Assembly (NCBI GenBank): GCA_001599975.1
Contig: BCIO01000004.1
Coordinates: 1,511,885-1,575,884, forward strand
Reading direction: 5' to 3'
DNA length: 64,000 bases
From: Cystobasidiopsis lactophilus
Taxonomy: Eukaryota; Basidiomycota; Agaricostilbomycetes; Agaricostilbales; Chionosphaeraceae
The translations under genes were made by a program, and so were the position numbers. This document shows positions 10,192-21,730 of this stretch, one piece after another (the first letter of the stretch is position 1; each line of letters starts with the position of its first letter). A model generated the notes under the pieces. That model was not told where the DNA came from, made no database searches, and worked only from the letters and a program-made list of their open reading frames with translations.

Positions 10192-10864
10192 ATGGGCAAG
10201 CGGAAGCGCCAAGTGACAGCCGAGTCGCTGCTCGTAGACTTCCTGCTCGAGGCGACTCTATTGGCTGAGGCCTTCAATTCGGAGGAGTTTGGCAAAGCCG
10301 TGTCCAAGGCAAACCCCAAGCACAAGCTGTCGGAGTGCGCACCTCCGCCCTCTGTATTGACGGGCAGAGCCTTGTTCAACGCTGAAATGGACGCACAGAG
10401 CCGACGTGAAGCTCTATGCGGCCCTGTTTCAACAAGCGCGGTCTACCTGTCGAGACGAAGTTCGGGCAAATATTCAAGCCTTTGCAGCCACTTGGGAAAA
10501 CGCCTTCGAGCTGACCGATGTGTCTTCCGACGAGGAAGACGAGGAGGAGGATGAAGCCCCAGGGACGACACCCAGCAATGCAAAAGAGAAGCTCACCCTG
10601 CCCAAGCTCAACCGCATCATTCAGGCCCGCGAAAAGGAGCTGCAACAGTCCACCAAAGAGCTCAAGGACGAAGTGAAGGCCTACAAGGAGACTCTGCCCA
10701 AGTAAGGCTCTAGCTTCACGTTTTCCGTCGACCGACTTTCACTTCACCTCGGGCGACACAGGCTGTTGCTTGACTTGAAGGCCGCATTCCAGATGCCGAC
10801 AAACAAAGAGATATCCATGAGTGCCTCTACTGTTGAGCGCGCAACCCAAGAGCTAGTGGTATGA
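10192..10864 (+). CDS. Cnl2/Nkp2-like kinetochore protein
   Basis: Exons 10192-10334, 10399-10701 and 10762-10864 sum to 183 codons. The N-terminal part TAESLLVDFLLEATLLAEAF, then EADVKLYAALFQQARSTCRD and EVRANIQAF, follows the Cnl2/Nkp2 pattern: a LL..FLL start, LY..L..QR and V..NI. An acidic stretch and a coiled-coil C-terminus (REKELQQSTKELKDEVKAYK) follow. Nkp2 is part of the CCAN/COMA inner kinetochore. The family is weakly conserved, so the call is moderate. The gene is divergent from NSE1, and the shared promoter is only 74 bases between starts. Confidence 0.55.
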
Positions 10865-11424
10865 ACCGCTGGCTTCTTATCCTTTGCAAGCTGACGAGAT
10901 TTCGCGTCAGTCCATAATCAGCTATGACCCATGATGCGCTGGTGTACAATGTATTTCTAGTGAGCTCTGAACAACATGAATGTCAGCTGCTGAAGCTCAC
11001 TCCGTCTTGCAGATACGAATGGTTGTGGCTCAAGTGGCCAGACTTCAAAACAGAAACCCCGTCTAAGTCATCCCTAAGCTCCCATATCCGCACCCATTCA
11101 GCTGGCTGGCTGCTTTATTTTATCCACGCGCCTAAGCCATTAAGAACAGTGCCAGATCGAATTCCGTTTCTTTCCTTCTCCTCCGGGCAGCGCCCTCACG
11201 CATCCGCGGGTTCTTTCGCCTCGTGTGAAGAAGCCCTTCTCTCGGGACCGGTGCGGGAGGTGATTATGCCGGGGATTGAAGATGTGAACTGCGGGCGAAG
11301 CAAGGAAAAGAGAGGCGCTCAGTTGGAAGCCTACTTGGCTGGGCGTTGTCAAAGTTTGAAAAAGCCTTGCAAACAATCCAATAACATGCGTTGCACACTT
11401 CCTCCACCACTGCAAGTCCGAGAG
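10865..11424. other. Convergent intergenic gap, 560 bases
   Basis: The gap lies between the stops of the plus-strand Nkp2-like gene and the minus-strand MIT gene, so it should hold two 3' UTRs. A long plus-strand frame running from 10924 into the next gene has no recognisable protein features and lies antisense to the MIT gene's last exons, so I treat it as chance. Confidence 0.4.
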
Positions 11425-12930
11425 CTAGCCAGGCTTCGGAGCGGCCTGCGCCTCGGCCTCTTTCCCTGCCCGCTTGCGCTTGATCGCGTCTCTGAGCTGG
11501 TCGTAGCGGGCCTTGTCTATAACGCACTCGTCAGCACAATGATCAAGGGATCACGGAGAGACGATCAACGCACACTTCGCAGCGCTCAGCTTGCTGGCGG
11601 TCAGCTCCTGCTTGAGGAGCTCCACCTCCTTTTCCAGATCCGACGGCGACCTCTTTAAGCCCTCCATCTCCCCTTCTTTGGAAGAAGACCCTGCTTGCGC
11701 CGGAGGCACACGAAGGACCTTTCCGCTCTCGGAGCGGATGTCCTTGCCCAGGCTGAGAATGCTGTTCTTCAGGGTCTCCCTTTCACGCTTCTGCTCTTGC
11801 ACCATGCGCTGGTACTCTTTCGCCATTTGATCCAGATTTTCCTTCAGAGACGCGTTCTCCAGGGAGAGCTCTTCAACCGTCTTCGACGACGTGGAGGCCG
11901 CTGGCGGCGGAGAGGGAGGCGGGAGGGAAGGGGTGGCGATCCGGCTTCGAGGCAAGAAGGCAGGCTGTTCGGCTGTCGACGCGGGTGGCGGAGCCGCGGG
12001 TGAGACAATGAAAAAGGAATCCGAAATGTCCTTGTCGTCCTCGACCACAGCTGCAGGGGCTGGCGGCGGCTTGTTGCGCTGCTGCCACGATGCCCTATTC
12101 GGGTTGCTTGAAGACGCTGAAGGAGGATGAGGTCTGGTAGGAATGGCTCTAGGTATCGGGCGTTGGGGAACGGCTAGGGGCAAAGCAGCAAACGCCACAG
12201 GGGCCGAGACTTGGGTCAGCAGGCCATCAATGGCCTTGTTGAAGCGCTGAAAAGGATCTGACGAGTTCATCTGTACACACACCTGTGTGAGTCAAAGGCA
12301 GTCAAGATGGATACGCCAGCTCGCCACACATCGTCACGCAGGATCATGTAGCTGCCCTCGGGAAAGATGGAAGCTGCAGGCGAGTGGGTGCTCCGACCTG
12401 TAGGCGAATCGGACCGCCTCGTCAACCTTGAATCCAGCATGGACGAGGAGGCAACCGAGGCGGCTTCGTCTCGAAAGGTCCGCTTTGGCGGAGCGTTGCC
12501 TTTGTGGCCCTCGTGTGTTAAAAGGAGATCAGCAACAGGGAAGAGAGAGCGCAAATCACCTTTCGAAGCCATCATTGGGTCCACCTTGCGCCTTGCAGAA
12601 GGCCCAGCAGCAGAGGCCTTCGAGAGCTTGGGACCGTTCTGTTGCTGCGGTGGCTCGAGAGCCAGCTTCCTGGCGGCTTCGTCCGCAAAGGAGGTTTGCT
12701 TCTGAGCCAACAATCTGATCGTTTTAGCAGCCTGATTTGAGAGCTTGATGAGCTGGGCGAAGAGAAACAGCGAGCTAGCAAGAACTGACACCGGGGTCAG
12801 ACGTCTCCTTGGCGAGTTCGGCAAACATGTCGCTAGCTTGGGCATGGAGTTCGGCAGCGCGAGCATGCTGTCCTTGAGAGGACAAAGCCTGAGCGCTGGC
12901 ATCGAGCGCATGCGCCCGGGCGAGGGCCAT
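11425..12930 (-). CDS. MIT-domain coiled-coil protein, NRBF2/Atg38-like
   Basis: Exons 12930-12790, 12752-12330, 12282-11574 and 11516-11425 sum to 455 codons. Residues about 1-75 form an MIT-like helical hairpin (MALARAHALDASAQALSSQG, HARAAELHAQASDMFAELA, then IKLSNQAAKTIRLLAQKQ). The middle is disordered and Pro/Ser-rich. A coiled coil follows (VEELSLENASLKENLDQMAK, LEKEVELLKQELTASKL), then a basic end (YDQLRDAIKRKRAGKEAE). MIT plus coiled coil resembles NRBF2/Atg38, the autophagy PI3-kinase complex I subunit. A different MIT protein is possible. The first donor is a weaker GTCAGT, and the third-exon acceptor has two in-frame choices. The start lies 62 bases from the divergent cap methyltransferase gene. 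Confidence 0.55.
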
Positions 12931-12992
12931 CTGGTGGGTTCGGCGCAAGTTAGCCTCAGAACACCATCAGCTAGATTTGGTGACCCCTCACT

Positions 12993-14857
12993 ATGCCCGC
13001 TGGTTTGCTTGACCTGCTATCACCAACGCAGCCAGGCGACAGCTTGCAAACGGAATGGGACTTTGAGGGATTTGGCGACGCAGGAGATGGGGCCGTTGTG
13101 TTTGGAAGCCCTCCAGTTGACCAACAAGACGCAGAGGAGGAGGAACAGGCGCACTTGCCGGCTCCCAGCAACGGCATACCAGCTCTGCCCAAGCTGGCCT
13201 ATGACCCACGTCGAATAGGGCCGCCCAAGGACGTGGCCAAGCCGCTGGCGCCCGAAGAAACCGCCAAATTTTATGCGGCGCCCTACAACGTCCTGCGCAA
13301 AGGTCCGGCCGTGCACTCCTCCTACCGCCCTGCTTTGGTCATCTCGACATCAGACCCGACCGAGGTCGAGGCCGGCCCGTCCTCGCGTCCGTATACCCCA
13401 GACCCGGCTTCTTCGCCTGCACCCGTCAACTCGAAGAAGCGACCTGCGTCTCCCTCGCCCTTGGCCGAAGAGGCTGTGCCCAAGCAGGCGCGAAGCTCGA
13501 ACCACTACATTGCAGAAAACTCGCTCCGGGTGGCGAGCCATTGTGCGTACCCTCCAAGTCATTTGATGTTGACCTCAAACCGCTCAACGAGCCAATGCGT
13601 GCTTTGTGCAGACAACTACCGACCTAATACGTCCAGGGACGCTCGAAATGACTCGCCCATCATAGGTCTCAAGAATTTCAATAACTGGATCAAGACCGTG
13701 CTCATCAATCAGTACTGCGTCAATCCGCTGGAGCGCAAGGCGTTGTCCGCGCAACCCAAGCCGCGAGGGGCGGGGAAAGATTTCAACATTGCAGGAGGGC
13801 CAAAGCTGAAAGTGCTGGATTTGGGGTGTGGCAAAGGAGGGGACTTGAACAAATGGGGCAAGGTTGGGACTCGGGAGTACGTCGGCATCGGTGCGTCTCA
13901 AGTCCCTCGTTAGCTTTTACCCATGCTTTGGGAGCTTATGTGAGCTTGTGAACCGCAGACGTGGCCGAGCAATCGATCCAAGACGCCATGAATCGCTACC
14001 ACGGCAGCCACAATGCGCGGGAATACGACGCTTCGTTCTACCAGCTGGACTGCTTTTCTGTTCGTTCAGCCTCCCCTCCATTTCGAATGCGCTTCTGTTC
14101 TGACAAGCGGCCAATCCGCAGAATCCAATCAGCGCCGTCGTTCCCAAACACCAGCTGGAGAAACCTTTCGATGTGGTGTCGATGCAGTTCTGCATGCACT
14201 ACGCGTTTCATTCGGTGGGATCTGTGCGCATCATGCTCGAAAACGTGTCCAAGCACCTGCGATATGGCGGCATGTTCTTGGGGACAATTCCTGACGCGGA
14301 ACTCATTCTGTGAGCGGTGCACCCTATATTCCAGAGAACCCGCGTAACAACACCCACAGCGAGCGACTGGACGAAGTTCCGGAAGGCATTGAGCCGCCGA
14401 GATTCGGCAACGACAAGTACCACATCACGTTCGACGACCGAGAGAACCGGCCACTTTATGGCCACCGCTACGTCTTCAGCCTCGTGGATGCGGTTGACGA
14501 CGTGCCTGAGTACATCGTGCAGTGGGAACCGTTCAAAAAGTACGTGGTTTGCTTCCGCTTCATCTTGGACGCGCTCTGAACCCCAAGCCTCTGCAGTTTG
14601 GCTGCCGAATATGGGCTTAAGCTGGAGTATTTTGCCACCTTTCCCGATGTCTTCACAGCAGCAAGCGAGGATCCTTCGTATAAAGCGTTGATGTCGCGCA
14701 TGCACGTCGTAAACGCTGCGGGCGCGTCCGAGATGGACGATGAGATGTGGGAAGCCTCCAGTGAGTGCTCTTGCCTAGACCTAGACTTCGATTCGTCCGT
14801 AGTTGACCTGTACGGTGACCAGCCATCTACGTCGCTTTTGCCTTCTCGAAGGTGTAG
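12993..14857 (+). CDS. ABD1: mRNA cap guanine-N7 methyltransferase
   Basis: The N-terminal region is disordered and Pro/Ser-rich. The catalytic part begins about residue 180: splicing restores VASHYNYRPNTSRDARNDSP, then IIGLKNFNNWIKTVLI, then the SAM-binding VLDLGCGKGGDLNKW with the following YVGID VAEQS after an intron. Downstream exons give FDVVSMQFCMHYAFHS, YGGMFLGTIPDAE, ENRPLYGHRYVFSLVDAVDD, EYIVQWEPFKKLA and a last exon ending IYVAFAFSKV with stop at 14855-14857. All key motifs of the Abd1/RNMT family are present. The enzyme methylates the GpppN cap on RNA polymerase II transcripts. At least six introns interrupt it. Confidence 0.92.
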
Positions 14858-15280
14858 CAGGACCTCAAAGCTGCAGACGAGGGGGAAGAACGCTCTAGTG
14901 CTTCGGATTGCGCAAGTTGCTCCCTTGGAACAGACACGGCCCTTGTTACAATTGAGACGACGAAAAGAGGAGAGAAAGCGACATCCAATCCCCGGGTTCC
15001 CTAAGAAGTAAACACAATAAACCGATGGCAGCGATACGCCGCCAATTTTCGTAAAAACAGCTGGGAAACCCCGACGCTTGATCTTCTAGGAGGAACGGAA
15101 GAAGCCGAAAGAGGAAAAGTGCTTAGATACAGATGAACGACGACAGTAAAACAGAAACGGTGAGAGAGGAGGAGTAGTATAAGGCGTTGCGAGATCGTCA
15201 GGAGGTCGTTAATGGATGGGAGGTCGTTAGGCCAGGTATAATAAATGTGTATGCTGTTGGACATATGGCGCCACTTTACT
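14858..15280. other. Convergent intergenic gap, 423 bases
   Basis: This is the gap between the ABD1 stop and the stop of the CBM21 gene; both 3' UTRs should lie here. No supported exon is seen. The sequence includes an AT-richer stretch near 15200-15260. Confidence 0.35.
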
Positions 15281-18010
15281 TCAGCTGACCAGTTCTGGTG
15301 CCTTTTCGAATGGCCGCGAGGTCGGAAGAGGCGAACCGTCGGCGGGAGTCGCCGACTCGGAACTGGATCCTGAGGCAGAGGACGTGCCCGAATATGGCAG
15401 GCAAGCCCTTGGTGTCATGAGGTCGGCCGACGGTGGGAAATAAGAGTCGGTATTGATGAGCCCGAGGGCACTTGGCTGACTTCGCGCCGGCATAAAAAGG
15501 GGTTGCGATGGCGCCGGCGGCGGGCCAGATAGTTGGGGCTGGAAGAAGCAGTACTGGAGCAGAGCATCAGAGGCGAAGAGTGTGGCATCTTAACAGACGA
15601 AGCCCACCTTTTCCAAGAAGCCGGAATATGTCTGCGGCTCTTCGGGCAAGGCCACGTAGGATGAGCTGGAGTCTGGCGACATCGACCGTGGCTCCGATTG
15701 TGGTGACGAGTAGCTGTTATCGCTAGACGAAGGCGTCGATATATCGGGCGACGACAGCCGCGGCGGAGGGGACCGCGGGCGACCCCTGCCGTTTGCCGTT
15801 AAAGTAGCTGCAATCTTGTCTGGTGAAGGCGACCGTGGAGAGCTGTCGCCCGCCGAGACTGAGTCGATTGAAGACTGGCGATCATGATAAGGCGCAAAGG
15901 TGTCCTCAAACAGCCTTGGAGTCGACACCGACGATCCGTACGGGCTGCGGTAGCCGCTTTCAGATCGCGTCGGCGGGAACGAGTTGAAGCGTTCGGTTCG
16001 TGGGAGGTACTCTTCGCCGTTGGAGTAAACCGTGCCAGGCTGAAAGCCGGCAGGTGGCGGCTGCTGAGGGAATGGCTGGCCAGCGTAGGCGAAATGCGCA
16101 GAAGGCATGCCATAATCGGTGCGGTAGATACCGTTGCTGTCCTGCCCTTGCGAGAAGCGGGGCTGGCTATAAGGCGACGAAGCTGTCGGAACAGTGGCCG
16201 GCATGCCTCCGATGATATTCGTGGGTGTGATGGGGTGGAAGTAGGGCTGCTGGTTGGGCCTGTTGCTAGCTGTGGCCGTAGCGGCCCGACTGAGGCTGGG
16301 CAGGTTGTCGACCGAGCTTGTCCGGTTGGGCTGCTGCTTGAGCGACGCGCCAAAGTCGTAGCGGTTTGAAAACCCGCGAGACGTCGACGCAGCCAGCGGA
16401 ACATCCACCTGGTCCTCTGATACCAAGCGGTCCAGCACCTTTCGCAAGTCGGCCATGCGCTCCGAAGCCTGGCCCGCCGTCGTGACCGACCACTGATACT
16501 TGCTGCCCGCCTTGTCGGCCGGCACGCTCGACTTAGTCGGCAGCTCCTTTTTGAACTGGACAACGTAGTTCTGGCCTTCGTTGTTGTCCCAGATCTCGCG
16601 GCCGTCGACGACGTACTTGACGGCCAGCAGCATCTTCTTCTCCTCGATCCGCGCCAGCATGTCCTGCAGCTTGATCTTGAAGACCCACTGGTCATAGGCG
16701 CCACCCTCCAACCCTTGGTGGTATTCGGCTGTCGTTTCCGAGATGGTGCTCCAGTCGTCAATGGTGAACCTCACGACCACCCGCTTGTGGAACGAGATGT
16801 TCTTGACGAGGATGATGCCCCGCAGCATCTTGCTATCCTGGACCAGCTCCAACGATTCGACAAAAACGTCCTTGCCGCTCGCGCGCGACGGGTTCGGCGG
16901 GAAGTTGGGGAGGATGAGGGACACCTTGGTGATCATCGAAGTCATCGTTGGGAATGGGTACGCTTCCGAATCTTCCTCAGTCGTCTCGCCGGGGCTGCCC
17001 TGCCGGCTGACGGCAGTAGGGCGCTGCTGGGCGAGGAAGAGCTTGACATGCTCGAGCTGCTTGTCGAAGTGGACATTTTTGGGGCCGGTCGGCGTTGCGG
17101 GTGCTGACTTGGCGCGCACCGAGCGTGTGCTGGGAGCCAAACCGGCCTTCTCCTTCTCGCCAGAATCCGGGGTCACATAGCCGTTGCTACGGGTGTTGGC
17201 GTGGTGCTTGAGTGAGCTTCGGACTAGTTCGCCGCTCTTCTTGCGGACCATGGGCGTCGGCAGCTGGTCACTAGATGTCCTTCGGTCGACTTTTGCAGAC
17301 TCGGTGTCGAGGCGGAGCTTGGTTTTTGGCTGCAGGTGCGGCTTGCCTTTTGGTGTGACGACCCGGCTCGAGGATGAGGACGAGGTGCCGGTGGGTGATG
17401 TGACGCCGTTGGAAACAACGCCACCAAAAGGGAACGAGGTCGAGAGCGGCGGCTGCGCGGGCGGCACCCACGGCAGCTTTAGGTCTTTGGTCCCTCCGAA
17501 CGGCGATTCCTCTGGCACCTCGGTCGAGTCGCCCTCTGGCCAGATGGACTCGACAGGCGACCCAATCTGAAAAAGGGCCATTGCCCTGCTCGGTGGGCTT
17601 AAGTCCGAATCGTCCTCGCCCGGAGACGCGGGGTGAAGGTAGATGAGACTGCTCGACGGGCTGTCTGCCGACTCGCGCCGGTAGCGCAGGCCGTTGCTGA
17701 GACCGGAGATGGCATCATGCGAGTGGGAGCGCATGTGGTTACGCAACGGGCGCAGAAGCGGAATGGAGAGGCCATCCGCTTTCGTTGGGCTGTTGTCCGA
17801 GGACGAGTTGGGCAAGCCGGTATCAGGTGTCGGCGGCGACGAAGACGGAGATATGCGCTCGTCTTCAGAGCCAGACCGCGAGCTGGCCTGCGAGCTCAGC
17901 GTGGGAAGGCTATCGGAGGAGTCGAGCCGAAAGGATATTGAGGTCGGGCTGGGCAAAGCTCCGTTTTGGAGGTTCGGCGATCCCGCCGGTGACGGCAGGA
18001 TATAAGGCAT
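15281..18010 (-). CDS. CBM21 glycogen-targeting regulatory subunit of protein phosphatase 1
   Basis: Exons 18010-15608 and 15553-15281 join in phase to 891 residues; the junction gives GFLEKYCFFQPQLSG. I use the ATG of MPYILPSPAGSP because the longer open frame to 18124 begins with a non-ATG codon. A CBM21 domain lies at about residues 360-475 (ESLELVQDSKMLRGIILVKN, RFTIDDWSTISE, YDQWVFKIKL, WDNNEGQNYVVQF). About 45 residues upstream, KNVHFDKQLEHVKLF contains an RVxF-type PP1-docking motif. The rest is Ser/Pro-rich and likely phosphorylated. This is the layout of Gac1/Pig1/R3-type proteins, which bring PP1 to glycogen synthase. Confidence 0.85.
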
Positions 18011-19463
18011 ATTCAAGCGCTGGGAGGGGCTGAGGTGCTCGTCGGTCCAAACAGCCGCGCGATCTGGGTTGGTAATCCACCGCAGGTCAGCTCCCGTTTC
18101 CTGTGATCGGCAAAGCAGCGCCAAGGGCAGGCCGGCATCCCCTCAAGGCGACACCGGCAGTCCCCTGGTGCTGCAGAGGACGTGCAACGCACCTTTTTAG
18201 ATATAGGCAAGAGGGCGAGAGGCTATTGTCCGGCGAGAGGCACGAATGTTTCGGGCCGCTCTGGACAACGAAGGCGTATTCCTTCCTCTTGATCCGGCTA
18301 GACCTGTGTGCGAAGAGCAGAGATAATGGTCAGTGGCCGAATCTAACGAAGAACGGAGCTAGAGAACAGGAGGAGCGCATTCCCAGTTGAAATTAAAAAG
18401 ACGCGGCTCTCTCTAAAAGTGCGCGGGTCGCTGGAAGGGAACAGGCGCGCGGGAGACAAGTGGACTCAAAAGGCAGTGACAAACCTGTATAGGCCAAACG
18501 AAGCCGGTTCAAGCGCGAAGGGTGGCTAGTGCTCGTGAATCGATGGGCTGCCACCAGATGGTTGGGGCTCGTTCTGTACGAGATGGCAGAGGTGAGCGGC
18601 CTGTCCGGAAGGCTTGCCGCACCGAAGCTGGCACCTACGAGCGATGGAGCTGGAGACCGCCCAACGTGTTTGAGCTGCCACTCCCAACGTCCGCAAAAGA
18701 TGGCAAAAAGAGCGTACCTGACCAGATTCCAAAGGGTATGGCGGCGGCAAAGACGTCGATGGGCGGTCTGGACCGGTCCAGCCAGTGGCTCTGTGGTGAA
18801 CAGCAGTTGTCAGAGAGCCGGCCGGGCACGCCTGAGATGTGCGATAGGAAGTCCGACCTTTCGGGTCTGGCGCTCGCTCTGTTCTCGAAGGCGCTGGCAA
18901 GCGGCCGGGGCTGTCGAGGGAGCCGCGGTTCGTCGCAAGAGGTGTAACCTTGTCGCTCTGAAACGAAGAACGGGCGAGTTCAGCGGAAAGTCGGCGAATC
19001 CAAGGCGCTCGAGCTGGCCCCAGAAGAAGAGTGGGACAGCTTCGCTTCTTTGGTAGAGTGCCTGCCTCTGCCCGCTTCCACCTAATAATGAGACGACCAG
19101 CCGAGGCGACTACTGCGAAGGAGATGGTGGAGCTGAAAAAAAAGCTGGTGCTCCAGGATCTTGCGCCCCAACGGTCCTGATGGCTGATGGCCAACGAACT
19201 TCGAAGCCGCAGTTGATCGACCTTGTAGCAACGAATTGAAAATGAATTGAAGCCAACCCTACTGGGCTCGTCGGAGGGCTAAGGAGCACAACAGAGGGCC
19301 GTAAAGGCCAGTGCAGCAAAGAAGAGCGGAGGTAGGTGACCCACGCGGGTTGAGAACCATGTTTTCTTTTCGACCACCACCCACGTCATAAGTAGGCTAG
19401 TCCTCCACTTTGTCCTCCTTTGTAGCATTAGCAAGCAACGCCTCTAATAAAGTTTCATTTCAC
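18011..19463. other. Long gap upstream of the CBM21 gene, 1.45 kb
   Basis: No exon chain with family support is seen on either strand. A minus-strand frame of 222 codons (19194-18526) has no domain-like composition and I do not call it. The stretch may be a long promoter plus spliced 5' leader of the CBM21 gene. It is one of the largest gaps in the window. Confidence 0.35.
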
Positions 19464-19818
19464 ATGCCCGCAACAAGGCAGGCCGACCCGCCAGAAAATC
19501 GACCGGATCTGCAATATGACCCTGAAGCTCCTTTGCTCAACCGCCCAACCTTGGCCAAAGCCGACGCTTTTTTGGGCCCCTTGCGCAACCCCAATCCTTT
19601 GGGACAAAGACAACATGACCGGTGGGAGCAGACGAGCGAGCCAGATGACCGCATGTGCCAGGTGGCCTTTCGTGCTTGCGCTTAGGGTTGTTGGGGTGCT
19701 GCTTAATGAAAAGCGGTGGCAGATAAGCTTGACGAGCCAGCAACTGAATAGGCAAGTTCGCGCACCTTCTGCCCACTCTCGTAAAGGTGTCTCGTTATCA
19801 AAGGCAAGAGGGCATTAA
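19464..19818 (+). CDS. Possible small protein gene
   Basis: From ATG at 19464 an open frame reads MPATRQADPPENRPDLQYDP and later GPLRNPNPLGQRQHDRWEQ, with a protein-like Asp/Pro/Asn/Arg composition. It might splice from a CAG-GTGGCC donor near 19660 to a cggtggcag acceptor and stop at 19818. I recognise no family. It is the only coding-looking piece in the gap between the CBM21 and GT90 genes, and may equally be chance. Confidence 0.25.
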
Positions 19819-19869
19819 TTAATAATGTAGTTGGTCAGTAGGGGTCCCAGTGGACTGTCGGGAGGAGGA

Positions 19870-21730
19870 TCAAACACCGCCGGGGTCCCACAAAATGCTG
19901 AAGCAGACACACCTCGTTCCATTAAGCTGCAGCAACAAAGGAAAGATGAGCAAGCGCGGCGGGTTCCCGTGCGGAGAAGTCAGAGCGCACTTGAAGGATT
20001 CGTACGAAACGCCGTCGCCTGGACGATAGTCCGGCGCGTCTCTAGAAATGTCGGCCCATGCGCGGAAGAGCTTGCGCCAGTAGCAGTTGGTGCTAGCGGG
20101 CGACAGCCAATACCGCCAAAACCGGTAGCTGGTCTCGGCGATCTGCTTAGTGCGGGCGTCGTTGCGCAAAAGCGACTCCATGGTCTCGCTGAGCGTATTC
20201 CATTCCATGCCTGGGACCAACACCAAGTTTTGATCCGGGGAAGCTGCATCAGTATTGAAGAGATGGTGGAAGTGCTGGATGAACTCGAGGTCGTGCATGA
20301 CCGTGACTGATTTGCACTGGAGCAGGTATCTGCGAGCGCCTGATGTGAGCCATGAACATTTGGACAAACCGCGCAAGCCCACTTTAGCCGCCCGGAGTAG
20401 GCCCAGCCTTCGACGTGGCCCAAAAATTTGTACTGGCAATGTTGGGCGGGCGTGATGACTTTGCCCTGCTGGTTGTCCCACCTGATCTCCTCCACAGCTC
20501 CCCAGATCTTGTCTTTGGCCTTGTCAAGCAGCTTGCGACGGATGTCGACCATCAGAGCTCCTCGCCAGAAGAGCTTGGGGATCTTGTCCGACCAGGCTAG
20601 CTGCGCCTCGTAGGCTTGGCACTGGTCCTGCACTTCGACTGAGGGAGCTGGTCTGAGCTAAGTTCTGGCTTCGAAGGTCGCATCGGCTTACCGAACGAGT
20701 TCACGCCCGGCTGAAGATTGCCAGCCCGTCAGGCTCCATCAATTCAGCGAAAATTTGGAACGGGCATTACCTCTGCAAAAGGAACGGCACAATCAGTAAC
20801 GAGACCCCATACGTGGTTGAAGGATTAAACCCACCTGGCCATGAATTGAAGCCTTTGGAACAGCCACTCAGCTTGAACTCGGAAATCAAGGAGCAGAACG
20901 GCCCAAAAAGCGCACCATAATCTGTCAACGATATTCAACTTCTGACAAAATAGGAGAGGGGTGATGTCCAATGGTTCACCTGGCATGAGCCACAAACTTT
21001 GCTGGTCGGCTTTCCGGTCCAGCACCCAGAGGGGCGCTAATTGATTGATCAGTCAGGTGAGCTGGATACAAAGAGCACTCCGAAGCTCACTTTCACTCTC
21101 CCCATCGCCCGCGTCTGACGTGTGCAGCGTAAACTCGACGTCTGGTAGAGGTTCGACCGCGGTGATAAGAGCCTCGTAGATTGACGCCAGGCTTGCCTGG
21201 GTCCGCTTGCCCTGACCGCCACCGTATCGAGTCACGAACATCCTGTTGTTCTGAATGATGACCGTTGCGTGCCCCTTATCTGCAGCCTTCCGCTTGTCCT
21301 CGGCGGAAATGCGCCCTCTCTTGCGCCAAAACTCGGCCGCGCGGTCCACTTCCAAGTACAACCCTGGGAAGAAAGCGTCACACTGAGCGTCCGTCAAATG
21401 TCTGTCCATTAGGAATTCGACAGAGGCGTTGCGGCTGTTGGGAGAAGCGGGAGCCGCGCAGGCGTTGGCGAGAGAGCCGAACGAAGTCCACTGGGCGTCG
21501 CAGGCCACTTGCTTGAGCTGCTTCGCCTCCAGGAAGGTTGGACCAAGAGCTTTCGGGCGTGTGAGAGTGAAAAGCAAGATGCAAGGGACGAGAGTGTAGA
21601 TGAGGAAGGAGCGCAGGACCGGGTGCATGTTGGACAGACGGGACTTATCGTTGGGGTCGAGCAGGCCATAGCGGCCCCTTGGCCATTCGTTCGACTTCAT
21701 GCGCTCCAAGAAGGAGTTGATAGAAGCCAT
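19870..21730 (-). CDS. GT90 (CAP10-like) glycosyltransferase with micro-exons
   Basis: Eight exons, 21730-21091, 21036-20980, 20921-20916 (6 bases), 20852-20835 (18), 20772-20771 (2), 20710-20692 (19), 20638-20383 and 20329-19870, sum to 486 codons. A membrane anchor (SFLIYTLVPCILLFTL) near residue 30 gives a type II Golgi topology. Splicing rebuilds LWLMPDYGFNSWPEPGVNSF, then YEAQLAWSDKIPKLFWRGAL, YKFLGHVEGWAYSGRLKYLL and VPGMEWNTLSETMESLL, the CAP10/GT90 core. Cryptococcal Cap10/Cxt-type relatives transfer xylose to glycans; the donor here is unknown. The start is ATG at 21730, because the longer frame begins with a non-ATG codon. The 2-base exon is required to keep frame through the SWPEP motif. 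Confidence 0.85.

Noticed and set aside
10924-11658. Plus-strand open frame of 244 codons
   Set aside because: It runs antisense into the well-supported MIT gene exons and shows no domain, repeat or conserved-looking motif.
15799-16761. Minus-strand frame of 320 codons inside the CBM21 gene
   Set aside because: It is a shadow of the CBM21 coding frame, with Arg/Ser/Thr-rich composition typical of an out-of-frame reading.
18526-19194. Minus-strand frame of 222 codons upstream of the CBM21 gene
   Set aside because: No recognisable domain and random-looking composition; a plus-strand frame overlaps it equally well.
20771-20852. Treating the GT90 micro-exon stretch as one longer intron or as a sequencing error
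   Set aside because: A single intron from 20834 to 20711 breaks the frame, whereas using the consensus sites around AG restores both the frame and the SWPEP motif.
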